10,797 nt of DNA from Pseudomonadota bacterium. Lineage in GTDB: Bacteria > Pseudomonadota > Gammaproteobacteria > Burkholderiales > Burkholderiaceae_F. Position 1 is the stretch's first letter; each line of letters starts with the position of its first letter. Made by a program: the position numbers and the translations under genes. The notes under the pieces were generated by a model. It was not told the origin of the DNA. It was given only the letters and a program-made list of their open reading frames with translations, and did not search any database. Location: positions 1-10,797 of the forward strand of contig JAEZVV010000178.1 of assembly GCA_023443095.1 (NCBI GenBank), in the 5' to 3' direction. This document shows positions 1 to 5,714 of this stretch, one piece after another.

Positions 1-788
1 GCGTTGGCGAGACCCTTGACCGCTTCGCGCGAGATCGTGGTGTTGGTGGCGATGATGCAATCGAGGCCGTGGGCGACCAGAGCATCGGCGGCGCGGCGGA
101 TCTCGTCGTCGGCGAGGTCGGGTGCGATCTTGACGGCGATTGGCACGCGGCGGCCGTGGATTTCCTGCAGTTGGTTGCGTTCAGCCGCGAGGCCGGCGAG
201 CAGTTCGTTGAGTTCCTTGTCGCCCTGGAGCGCGCGCAGGTTCTTGGTGTTAGGCGAGGAGACGTTGATCGCCACGTAGTCGGAGTGCGCGTAGACCTTG
301 CGCAGGCAGATCAGGTAGTCGTCGAGCGCGTTTTCGATCGGGGTGGCCGCGTTTTTGCCGATGTTGAGGCCGACGATGCCGCCGCGCGCGCGGTACTTCT
401 CGCCCGAGGCGACGTTTTCGATGAAGCGGTCGACGCCTTCGTTGTTGAAGCCCATGCGGTTGATCACCGCCTTGGCCGGGATCAGGCGGAAGATGCGCGG
501 CTTGGGATTGCCCGGCTGCGCCTTGGGTGTGACGGTGCCAGCTTCGATGTGGCCGAAACCCAGGGCGCCGAGGCTGCTGATGTGGGCGGCTTCCTTGTCC
601 ATGCCGGCGGCCAGGCCGACGGTGTTGGGGAAACGCAGACCCATCACATGGACGGGATCGTCGGCGACGGTGCGGCTGACGAGTTTGGTCAGGCCAAGGC
701 TCGCGGCCCAGTCGATATTGCCGAGGGTGAGGTTGTGGGCGGTTTCGGGGTCGAGCGCGAACAGTGCGCGGCGGGCGAGCGTATACAT
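1..788 (-). CDS. pyrD: Dihydroorotate dehydrogenase (quinone), class 2, C-terminus cut by window edge
   Basis: PyrD oxidises dihydroorotate to orotate in pyrimidine synthesis. Class 2 enzymes sit on the inner face of the cytoplasmic membrane and pass electrons from FMN to quinone. The reading frame is open from an ATG at 788 to the left edge, giving about 262 residues of an expected 335-345. Visible family motifs are the N-terminal membrane-associating segment MYTLARRALFALDPETAH, the glycine-rich VGLAAGMDKEA, NRMGFNNEG, and INVSSPNTKN, which carries the catalytic-base serine of class 2 enzymes. The start is supported by its match to the usual family N-terminus (MYxxxRxxLFxLDPExAH); I see no strong ribosome binding site. 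The gene lies 34 nt after bpt on the same strand and is probably the last visible member of the NUDIX-aat-bpt-pyrD operon. Family assignment is very secure. Confidence 0.95.
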   Translation of the reverse strand, partial: MYTLARRALFALDPETAHNLTLGNIDWAASLGLTKLVSRTVADDPVHVMGLRFPNTVGLAAGMDKEAAHISSLGALGFGHIEAGTVTPKAQPGNPKPRIFRLIPAKAVINRMGFNNEGVDRFIENVASGEKYRARGGIVGLNIGKNAATPIENALDDYLICLRKVYAHSDYVAINVSSPNTKNLRALQGDKELNELLAGLAAERNQLQEIHGRRVPIAVKIAPDLADDEIRRAADALVAHGLDCIIATNTTISREAVKGLAN

Positions 789-822
789 CGGCGGCGGTCC
801 GGATAGTTGGCGGTGGAGCGGG

Positions 823-1578
823 CTAGGGGGCGGGTGGCGGCAGGCGCTGCCAGCGGCCGTTTTTGAGGATTTCGAGCGGTGCGAAGCGGGCTTTGTAGGC
901 CATCTTGCCGCTCGCCTCGATCCAGTAGCCCAGGTAGAGATAGGGCAGCGCGAGGGTACGACATTGCTCGATCTGCCACAGGATGTTGAAAGTCCCTAAT
1001 GACGCGCCGGTTTGATCGGGGTCGAAAAATGTGTAGACAGACGACAGTCCGTCGGACAGGACATCGATGATCGACACCATGCGCAAGGTGCCAAGCTCGC
1101 CGTCGGCCTGCGGGTGATCCCTGAATTCAACCAGCCGCGTGTTGACTTTCGATTGAAGCAGGAACTGGGTGTATTGCTCGCGGCTGTCGTTGTCCATGCC
1201 GCCGCCGGCGTGGCGCCTGGCCTGGTAACGCAAGTAGAGCGCGTAGTGCTCGGGGTCGAAGGCAAGGCTGGCCACGCGTGCGGCCAGGCTCTGACCCAGC
1301 CGCCAGGCGCGGCGCTGGTTGCGGCGCGGAGTGAAAGCGAAGGCATCGACCCGCACCGGGATGCAAGCGCGACAGCCGTCGCACCAAGGGCGGTAGGTGA
1401 AGATGCCGCTGCGCCGAAAACCCAGCCGCACCAGTTCACTGTAAGTGTCGGCGTTGATCAGGTGGGCGGGAGTGGCGACTTGGGAACGCGCCTGGCGCCC
1501 CTCGAGGTAACTGCAGGGGTAGGGCGCAGTGGCATAAAACTGCAGCGCCGAAAAAGGCAGTTCCTTGAGATTGGCCAT
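823..1578 (-). CDS. bpt: Aspartate/glutamate leucyltransferase (Bpt; older name arginyltransferase)
   Basis: This 251-residue protein belongs to the ATE1-like aminoacyl-tRNA-protein transferases. Bacterial Bpt transfers leucine from Leu-tRNA to N-terminal Asp or Glu, so that the protein is recognised by ClpS and degraded by ClpAP. The family signature near the N-terminus is clear: PYPCSYLEGR at residues 19-28 and the cysteine cluster CDGCRAC at 66-72. The C-terminal GNAT-like half contains the conserved YTFFDPD, a YLYLGYWI segment and the MAYKARFAPLE stretch. Length is normal (about 235-250). The ATG at 1578 sits one base after the aat stop codon, with no obvious Shine-Dalgarno, so translation is probably coupled to aat. 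Leucyl rather than arginyl specificity is inferred from the bacterial Bpt subgroup; the sequence alone does not prove it. Confidence 0.93.
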   Translation of the reverse strand: MANLKELPFSALQFYATAPYPCSYLEGRQARSQVATPAHLINADTYSELVRLGFRRSGIFTYRPWCDGCRACIPVRVDAFAFTPRRNQRRAWRLGQSLAARVASLAFDPEHYALYLRYQARRHAGGGMDNDSREQYTQFLLQSKVNTRLVEFRDHPQADGELGTLRMVSIIDVLSDGLSSVYTFFDPDQTGASLGTFNILWQIEQCRTLALPYLYLGYWIEASGKMAYKARFAPLEILKNGRWQRLPPPAP

Positions 1579-1579
1579 G

Positions 1580-2305
1580 TCACCCGGGCGACAGCAACTC
1601 GTTCAAGGGGCGGCCCGCATACGCCGGCCAATCAGGCGCCGATGCGCGGACCGCGGATTCCAGATGGGCACTGAAATCATGGCGCGCCATCGTGCGCGCG
1701 CCCAGCGACGCCAGATGAGGCGTCGCCTGCTGGCAGTCTATCAGCGGCACTGCTTCGCGCCGCAAGATCGCCACCAGAGTGGCGAGGGCGATTTTCGAGG
1801 TGTCGGTGCGGCGGGCGAACATCGATTCGCCGTAGAACATCCGGCCCAGGGCGACGCCGTAGAGGCCGCCGACGAGTTCGCCGTCAACCCAGGTCTCGAC
1901 CGAATGCGCAAGCCCGGCGCGGTGCAGTTCGCAGTAGGCCGAGATCACCGCTTCGGTGATCCAGGTGCCGGGCTGGCCAGCGCGCGGCGCGGCGCACTCG
2001 CGCATCACGGCCTCGAACCCCCGATCGATCCAGATCTCGCAGGTCCGGTCACGAGCGGCGCGCGCCAGGGTCTTGCGCAGCGAACGGCTGGGTTTGAAGC
2101 CGGCCGTAGGCAGCACCATGCGCGGGTCGGGGCTCCACCACAACACCGGTTCGTCTTCGGAATACCAAGGGAAAATGCCGCGCTGGTAAGCGGCCAGAAG
2201 GCGGTCGGCCGTTAGGGTTTCACTGGCGGCAAGCAGGCCGTTGGGCTGAAGCAAAGCAGCGTCCAACGGCGGAAAGGGCTCGCCGCAACGCAGCCAGGGG
2301 ATCAT
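1580..2305 (-). CDS. aat: Leucyl/phenylalanyl-tRNA-protein transferase
   Basis: Aat transfers Leu or Phe from aminoacyl-tRNA to proteins with N-terminal Lys or Arg, creating primary N-degrons for ClpS-ClpAP in the cytoplasm. The 241-residue product has the full set of family motifs: the N-terminal FPPLDAALLQPNGLLAA, GIFPWYSEDEPVLWWSPDPR, the middle ETWVDGELVGGLYGVALGR, and the signature MFYGESMFARRTDTSKIAL. I place the start at 2305 because MIPWL matches typical Aat N-termini. Its ATG overlaps the TGA of the upstream NUDIX gene by 4 nt (ATGA), a classic translational-coupling junction. A longer in-frame extension upstream only reads through the NUDIX gene in another frame and is rejected. Directly followed by bpt, so two N-degron transferases are encoded in tandem. 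Confidence 0.95.
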   Translation of the reverse strand: MIPWLRCGEPFPPLDAALLQPNGLLAASETLTADRLLAAYQRGIFPWYSEDEPVLWWSPDPRMVLPTAGFKPSRSLRKTLARAARDRTCEIWIDRGFEAVMRECAAPRAGQPGTWITEAVISAYCELHRAGLAHSVETWVDGELVGGLYGVALGRMFYGESMFARRTDTSKIALATLVAILRREAVPLIDCQQATPHLASLGARTMARHDFSAHLESAVRASAPDWPAYAGRPLNELLSPG

Positions 2306-2868
2306 GCGGCGGACGCGGGAGGCAGGCCGCCGATGATCTCGTGCGTGTGGGTGCCGAAGCTGCCGCGTGCGCGATCTTCGAAGAAAAGCTTGAGCGTGGC
2401 GCTCACCGTGCGGAAGGCGAGTTGGTCCCAGGGGATCTCGGCTTCCGAGAACAGGCGCGCTTCGAGCGTTTCTTCGCCGGGGTCGAAGTTGGTGTCGAGC
2501 AGATCGGCGCGATAAAAGATATGAACTTGCTCGGCGTGCGGCACATCGAGCATGGTGAAAAGCGGCCCGAGCGCGATGCGGGCGCCGGCTTCTTCGACGG
2601 TTTCGCGTTGAGCGCCCGCGGCCGTGGTTTCTCCCACTTCCATGAAACCGGCGGGCAGGGTCCACAGGCCCAGGCGCGGTTCGATCGCGCGGCGGCACAG
2701 CAGGACCCGTTCCTGCCACACCGGGATCGTGCCGACGATGGGGCGCGGATTGACGTAGTGGATCGCGCCACAATTGATGCAGCAATCGCGCTCACGGTTG
2801 TCGCCGTCGGGAACTCGGCGAATCACGGCATGGCCGCAACACGAGCAAAAACGGGCGGACAGGGTCAT
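2302..2868 (-). CDS. NUDIX hydrolase with N-terminal zinc ribbon
   Basis: The 188-residue product starts with a small zinc ribbon (C8-x2-C11 and C30-x2-C33) of the type found before some NUDIX domains. A NUDIX domain follows. Its box spans about residues 74-96: G74, E80, R88, E89, E92, E93 and G95 fit GX5EX7REUXEEXGU, with T90 at the usually aliphatic U position. The glutamates are expected to bind Mg2+ or Mn2+ and hydrolyse a nucleoside diphosphate linked to a moiety X; the substrate cannot be read from sequence. The ATG at 2868 gives a protein beginning just before the zinc ribbon. The reading frame stays open to 3096, but that part runs through the tRNA gene on the other strand and is not coding. 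First gene of a minus-strand operon, overlapping aat by 4 nt. No clear Shine-Dalgarno precedes the start. Confidence 0.88.
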   Translation of the reverse strand: MTLSARFCSCCGHAVIRRVPDGDNRERDCCINCGAIHYVNPRPIVGTIPVWQERVLLCRRAIEPRLGLWTLPAGFMEVGETTAAGAQRETVEEAGARIALGPLFTMLDVPHAEQVHIFYRADLLDTNFDPGEETLEARLFSEAEIPWDQLAFRTVSATLKLFFEDRARGSFGTHTHEIIGGLPPASAA

Positions 2869-2877
2869 CACGGGGTC

Positions 2878-2907
2878 AGTGTAGCAATCCCGCTCCAGCA
2901 CTGTCCT
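2878..2907 (-). promoter_or_regulatory. Candidate sigma-70 promoter for the NUDIX-aat-bpt-pyrD operon
   Basis: Reading the minus strand, AGGACA (2907-2902, 4/6 to consensus) is separated by 18 bp from TACACT (2883-2878). Transcription would begin near 2870, only a base or two from the NUDIX start codon, which would give a nearly leaderless message. Seen by eye; moderate support only. Confidence 0.4.
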
Positions 2908-2953
2908 TGCGCAGTCCGTCCAGCGCCGGCCGCAATCAAGTCCCTGGTTCATT

Positions 2954-2981
2954 TGGACAAAGCTTAAGAATCGTGTATATT
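2954..2981 (+). promoter_or_regulatory. Candidate sigma-70 promoter of the initiator tRNA gene
   Basis: TGGACA (2954-2959, 5/6 to consensus) and TATATT (2976-2981, 5/6) are 16 bp apart, placing transcription start near 2988, about 35 nt before the mature tRNA. The intervening leader would be removed by RNase P. It diverges from the NUDIX operon promoter about 70 bp away. Confidence 0.6.
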
Positions 2982-3022
2982 TCGGTTTCTCGATTGATTG
3001 AGATTGATCGAGACAAAGTTGC

Positions 3023-3099
<77 letters not shown>

Positions 3100-3109
3100 G
3101 TAGTAGAAA

Positions 3110-3145
3110 AAGAGGCCCTCCTTGCGAGGGCCTCTTGATTTTGTG
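3110..3145 (+). terminator. Rho-independent terminator after tRNA-fMet, possibly bidirectional
   Basis: A perfect 11-bp stem, AAGAGGCCCTC (3110-3120) with GAGGGCCTCTT (3126-3136), closes a 5-nt loop and is followed by GATTTTG. On the opposite strand the stem is followed by TTTTCTA, so it may also stop transcription entering from the right. Confidence 0.85.
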
Positions 3146-3289
3146 GGCTACGGATGTATCCAGTCCAGGCCTGCGCCGTGCTCGAGTCTTGGCGATCAGC
3201 GGCCGGCAGGCCTCCGACCCCAGGTCATTCTTGCTCGGGCACACCGCTCTTTCTTGGTTAGGGCCTCAGGCCCGGTGAATGGAATATTT

Positions 3290-3320
3290 TGGCGCGACCG
3301 AGAGGCCGCGCCATTGTTTT
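3290..3320 (+). promoter_or_regulatory. 5' leader hairpin with T-rich tail just before the zinc-finger gene
   Basis: TGGCGCG (3290-3296) pairs perfectly with CGCGCCA (3307-3313) around a 10-nt loop and is followed by TTGTTTT, immediately before the GGAG ribosome binding site at 3321-3324. It resembles a short intrinsic terminator or attenuator. A second small hairpin, GGGCC-TCA-GGCCC (3261-3273), lies upstream. The rest of 3146-3289 shows nothing else I can support, and I found no convincing promoter there. Confidence 0.35.
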
Positions 3321-3333
3321 GGAGACCTGGAAG

Positions 3334-3567
3334 ATGGATGAAGCCGATGTGACGCTCGAGCTGCAGGAGCGGTTCGAAGAGATGCGCCGCAAATACGCGG
3401 CGACGGCTCCCAAAGAGGCCGTCACTTACACCCAGTGCCGTTTCTGCGAAGAAGAGCTGAACGAACCCGTGCTGATGAAAGCTGGTTTTTGTGACAGTTT
3501 CTGCCGCGACGAGTACGAAAAGACTCAGAAGATGAAGGTGATCAACGGCCGTCCCGCGGCCCTCTGA
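3334..3567 (+). CDS. Small zinc-finger protein of unknown function (CxxC-x14-CxxxC)
   Basis: This 77-residue, charged, cytoplasmic-looking protein starts with an acidic helical segment (DEADVTLELQERFEEMRRKYAA) and then a compact metal-binding motif, TQCRFC...GFCDSFCRDEYEK. The four cysteines are spaced C-x2-C-x14-C-x3-C and followed by an aromatic residue, an arrangement like treble-clef fingers of the TRASH/FCS/YacG type. A zinc site is therefore likely, but no function follows from it. I choose ATG 3334 because GGAG at 3321-3324 lies 9 nt upstream; an in-frame ATG at 3289 would place 15 extra residues across the leader hairpin. It is a single-gene unit flanked by terminators on both sides. 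DksA-like roles were considered, but the cysteine spacing and the short length do not match DksA. Confidence 0.75.
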   Translation: MDEADVTLELQERFEEMRRKYAATAPKEAVTYTQCRFCEEELNEPVLMKAGFCDSFCRDEYEKTQKMKVINGRPAAL

Positions 3568-3583
3568 TCCCGACTCTGCCAGC

Positions 3584-3614
3584 AAGGCCCTCCTCGGAGG
3601 GCCTTTTGTTTTTC
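3584..3614 (+). terminator. Rho-independent terminator of the zinc-finger gene
   Basis: AAGGCCCTCC (3584-3593) pairs with GGAGGGCCTT (3596-3605); in practice this is a 9-bp stem with a CTCG tetraloop. It is followed by TTGTTTTT and starts 17 nt after the stop codon. Confidence 0.88.
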
Positions 3615-3694
3615 CGGGGCCTCCCAGCTTGACGGAGTTAGGGGCTGCAGGGCAGCTGCTTGACGCGAGCAAAGGAGTCCGGCGCGGCAGGCTC

Positions 3695-3745
3695 ATGTCA
3701 TCGGATAGTCACCGCGGCTTCACCGATCCGTCATTGAGCGTCCAT
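3695..3745 (+). promoter_or_regulatory. Pho box array: five 7-bp PhoB half-site-like repeats at 11-bp spacing
   Basis: Five heptamers start at 3695, 3706, 3717, 3728 and 3739 (ATGTCAT, TAGTCAC, GCTTCAC, CCGTCAT, CGTCCAT), each separated by 4 bp. This is the 7+4 geometry of PhoB boxes (CTGTCAT repeats), so each repeat falls on the same helix face. The first, second and fourth are the best matches (GTCAT/GTCAC); the third and fifth are degenerate. The array lies 43-93 bp before the pstS start, as expected for PhoB activation under phosphate limitation. Confidence 0.7.
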
Positions 3746-3750
3746 AGACT
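3745..3750 (+). promoter_or_regulatory. Candidate -10 element of the pstS promoter
   Basis: TAGACT (4/6 to TATAAT) begins 10 bp after the fourth Pho half-site, a usual distance when PhoB replaces the -35 contact. Transcription would begin near 3757, leaving a leader of about 30 nt. TAGCCT at 3770 is a weaker alternative. Confidence 0.4.
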
Positions 3751-3787
3751 GCCGTCGTCTGCACTTCCCTAGCCTGAAAGGTCATAG

Positions 3788-4825
3788 ATGAAGACTTCGA
3801 TGCTCCGCTCGTTCGCCATTGGTGCCGCCCTGGCTGGTGCCGGTTTCTCCGCCCAGGCTCAAGAGGTCACCGGTGCCGGTGCCAGCTTCCCGGCGCCGCT
3901 TTATTCCAAGTGGGCCGACGCTTATCACAAGGCTACCGGCGTCAAGGTCAACTACCAGTCGGTGGGGTCGGGCGCCGGCCTGCGCCAGATTCGCGGCAAG
4001 ACGGTCGATTTCGGCGCGTCTGACATGCCGCTCACTGACGAGGAGCTGGCCAAGGACGGCCTGATCCAGTTTCCGACCGTCATCGGGGGCGTCGTTCCGG
4101 TGATCAATATCAAGGGCATCGAGGCCCGCCAGCTGAAACTCACCGGGCCGGTTCTGGCCGACATCTTCCTGGGCAAGGTCGCCAAGTGGAACGACCCCGC
4201 CGTGGCCAAGCTCAACCCCGGTCTCGCCCTGCCGGACGCGCCGATCACGGTGGTGCGCCGCGCCGACGGGTCGGGCACGACTTTCATTTTCACCAACTAC
4301 CTGTCGAAGGTGAGTCCGGACTGGAAGGCCAAGGTGGGCGAAGGCACGGCGGTGTCGTGGCCGGTGGGCCTCGGCGGCAAGGGCAACGAGGGGGTGTCGG
4401 CCTTTGCCCAGCGCACGCCGAACTCGATCGGCTACGTTGAATACGCCTACGCCAAGCAGAACAAGATGCCTTATGTATTGCTGCAAAACGCGGCGGGCAG
4501 CTTCGTGGCGCCTGACGACACCAGCTTCGCCGCGGCGGCGGCCGGCGCCGACTGGAGCAAGAGCTTCTACCAGATCCTGACCAACCAGGCCGGCAAGGAC
4601 GCTTGGCCGATCTCGGGCGCCACCTTCATCCTGATGCACAAGAACCAGGACAAGCCGGCGCAGGCTTCGGCTTCGCTCAAGTTCTTCGACTGGGCGTACA
4701 CCAACGGCGACAAGATGGCGGCGGAGCTCGACTACGTGCCGATGCCGACCAGCGTGGAAGCCTCCATCCGCAAGAGCTGGGATGCGGTCCAGGCTTCGGG
4801 CAAGCCGGTGCTCGCCGCCCGCTAA
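3788..4825 (+). CDS. pstS: Periplasmic phosphate-binding protein PstS
   Basis: PstS captures phosphate in the periplasm for the PstCAB ABC transporter. The 345-residue precursor has a Sec signal peptide (MKTSMLR basic end, Ala/Gly-rich core) with likely cleavage after AQA at residue 24, giving a mature start of QEVTGAGASFPAPLYSKW. Typical PstS motifs follow: VNYQSVGSGAGLRQIRGKTVDFGASDMPL (about residues 54-82), the IGGVVPVINI stretch, FLGKVAKWNDPAV, and the phosphate-loop segment VRRADGSGTTF (156-166). Length is normal for the family. AAAGG at 3777-3781 lies 6 nt before the ATG. The Pho box array upstream points to PhoB control. The transporter genes pstC, pstA and pstB do not follow; the next gene is phoB, after a terminator-like hairpin, so the remaining components must be encoded elsewhere. 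Confidence 0.96.
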   Translation: MKTSMLRSFAIGAALAGAGFSAQAQEVTGAGASFPAPLYSKWADAYHKATGVKVNYQSVGSGAGLRQIRGKTVDFGASDMPLTDEELAKDGLIQFPTVIGGVVPVINIKGIEARQLKLTGPVLADIFLGKVAKWNDPAVAKLNPGLALPDAPITVVRRADGSGTTFIFTNYLSKVSPDWKAKVGEGTAVSWPVGLGGKGNEGVSAFAQRTPNSIGYVEYAYAKQNKMPYVLLQNAAGSFVAPDDTSFAAAAAGADWSKSFYQILTNQAGKDAWPISGATFILMHKNQDKPAQASASLKFFDWAYTNGDKMAAELDYVPMPTSVEASIRKSWDAVQASGKPVLAAR

Positions 4826-4847
4826 GCGCGATCGAGTGGCATACGGG

Positions 4848-4885
4848 AACGGCCGTGGACAACATGCCCGCGGCCGTTTTTGTTT
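4848..4885 (+). terminator. Terminator or attenuator between pstS and phoB
   Basis: AACGGCCGTGG (4848-4858) pairs with CCGCGGCCGTT (4868-4878), an 11-bp stem with one G-U pair and a 9-nt loop, followed by TTTGTTT. It lies 22 nt after the pstS stop and 23 nt before the phoB start. Partial termination here would leave phoB at a lower level than pstS. Confidence 0.75.
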
Positions 4886-4908
4886 CCTTGCCTGTCAGGA
4901 GTGAGCGA

Positions 4909-5598
4909 ATGGCAACGAACATCCTTGTTGTAGAAGACGAGGCTGCGATCCAGGAACTGGTGTGTTTCGCGCTCGAAAGCCAGGGGTTCGAGACCCGCCG
5001 CGCCGCCTCGGTGACCGAGGCACGCCGTGAACTCGAAGCGGCTCTGCCGGATCTGCTGCTGCTCGACCTGATGCTGCCCGACGGCGACGGCCTGTCGCTG
5101 CTGCGCGAGCTGCGTCGGACCGAGAGCACGCGCCAGCTGCCAGCGATCATGCTGACAGCCCGCGCTGACGAAGCCGACCGTGTCGCCGGTCTCGACGGTG
5201 GCTGCGACGACTACGTGGGCAAGCCCTTTTCTCCGCGCGAACTGGTGTCGCGGGTGCGTGCGCTGCTGCGGGTGCGGAAGCCTGAACGCGAGAGCCAGCA
5301 GCTGTCCTACGGCCCGATTCAGATCGATTCGGCGAGGCACGAAACCTCGGTCGGCGGGCGTGCAATCCGCATCGGTTTTTCCGAGTTCAAGCTCTTGAAG
5401 TTTCTGGTCGGGCACCCCGAGCGGGTGTTTTCGCGCGCACAACTGCTGGGCCGGGTCTGGGGCGACCGGGCCGCGGTCGATGAACGCACAGTGGACGTGC
5501 ACATTCTGCGGCTGCGCAAGACCCTGGCCAGCGCGAACGCACAACACTTGGTGCAAACCGTGCGCGGGCTAGGCTACCGGCTTTCGGCTCGCGCCTAA
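4909..5598 (+). CDS. phoB: Phosphate regulon response regulator PhoB (OmpR family)
   Basis: PhoB is the DNA-binding response regulator of the phosphate-starvation system, normally phosphorylated by PhoR. The 229-residue protein has an N-terminal receiver domain with the acidic pair E9/D10, phospho-acceptor D53 in LLLLDLMLPDGDG, T83 and K105 (VGKPFSPREL). A C-terminal winged-helix domain follows, ending in VDVHILRLRKTL...VQTVRGLGYRLS, typical of OmpR/PhoB proteins. AGGAG at 4897-4901 lies 7 nt before ATG 4909, which fixes the start; the open frame reaching back into pstS is rejected. PhoB rather than another OmpR-family member is supported by the family-typical receiver sequence and by the adjacent pstS with its Pho boxes. 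The usual partner phoR does not follow; downstream is an opposed LysR gene. Positions 5599-5714 between the two genes contain no clear terminator. Confidence 0.9.
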   Translation: MATNILVVEDEAAIQELVCFALESQGFETRRAASVTEARRELEAALPDLLLLDLMLPDGDGLSLLRELRRTESTRQLPAIMLTARADEADRVAGLDGGCDDYVGKPFSPRELVSRVRALLRVRKPERESQQLSYGPIQIDSARHETSVGGRAIRIGFSEFKLLKFLVGHPERVFSRAQLLGRVWGDRAAVDERTVDVHILRLRKTLASANAQHLVQTVRGLGYRLSARA

Positions 5599-5714
5599 GG
5601 CTGAGCTTAAGCAGATCGAAGCTGCCCTCCTGGCGCGGTTACCACGGCATCGGGAGTCTTCGTTGCGGGCGCTTGGAGGCTGCAGCGCGCCTGTATTTTC
5701 CTCGGCTTATCCGT

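Noticed and set aside
69..806. Long open frames on the + strand opposite pyrD, bpt, aat and NUDIX
   Set aside because: GC-rich antisense shadows with low-complexity Ala/Arg/Gly composition and no domains.
1580..2785. 401-residue open frame extending Aat upstream
   Set aside because: The extra part is an arginine-rich shadow of the NUDIX gene; MIPWL at 2305 is a normal Aat start with an ATGA overlap.
3627..3665. Direct repeat GCTTGACG (3627-3634 and 3658-3665), each containing a TTGACG -35-like hexamer
   Set aside because: No -10 element at a suitable distance from either copy, and an 8-bp repeat may be chance.
4603..4908. N-terminal extension of PhoB into pstS
   Set aside because: It overlaps the end of pstS in another frame; the receiver domain starts at MATNILVVEDE with a good ribosome binding site.
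5599..5714. Possible terminator between convergent phoB and the LysR gene (palindrome GCTTAAGC after phoB)
   Set aside because: The palindrome is short and no T-tract follows on either strand; no other stem was convincing.
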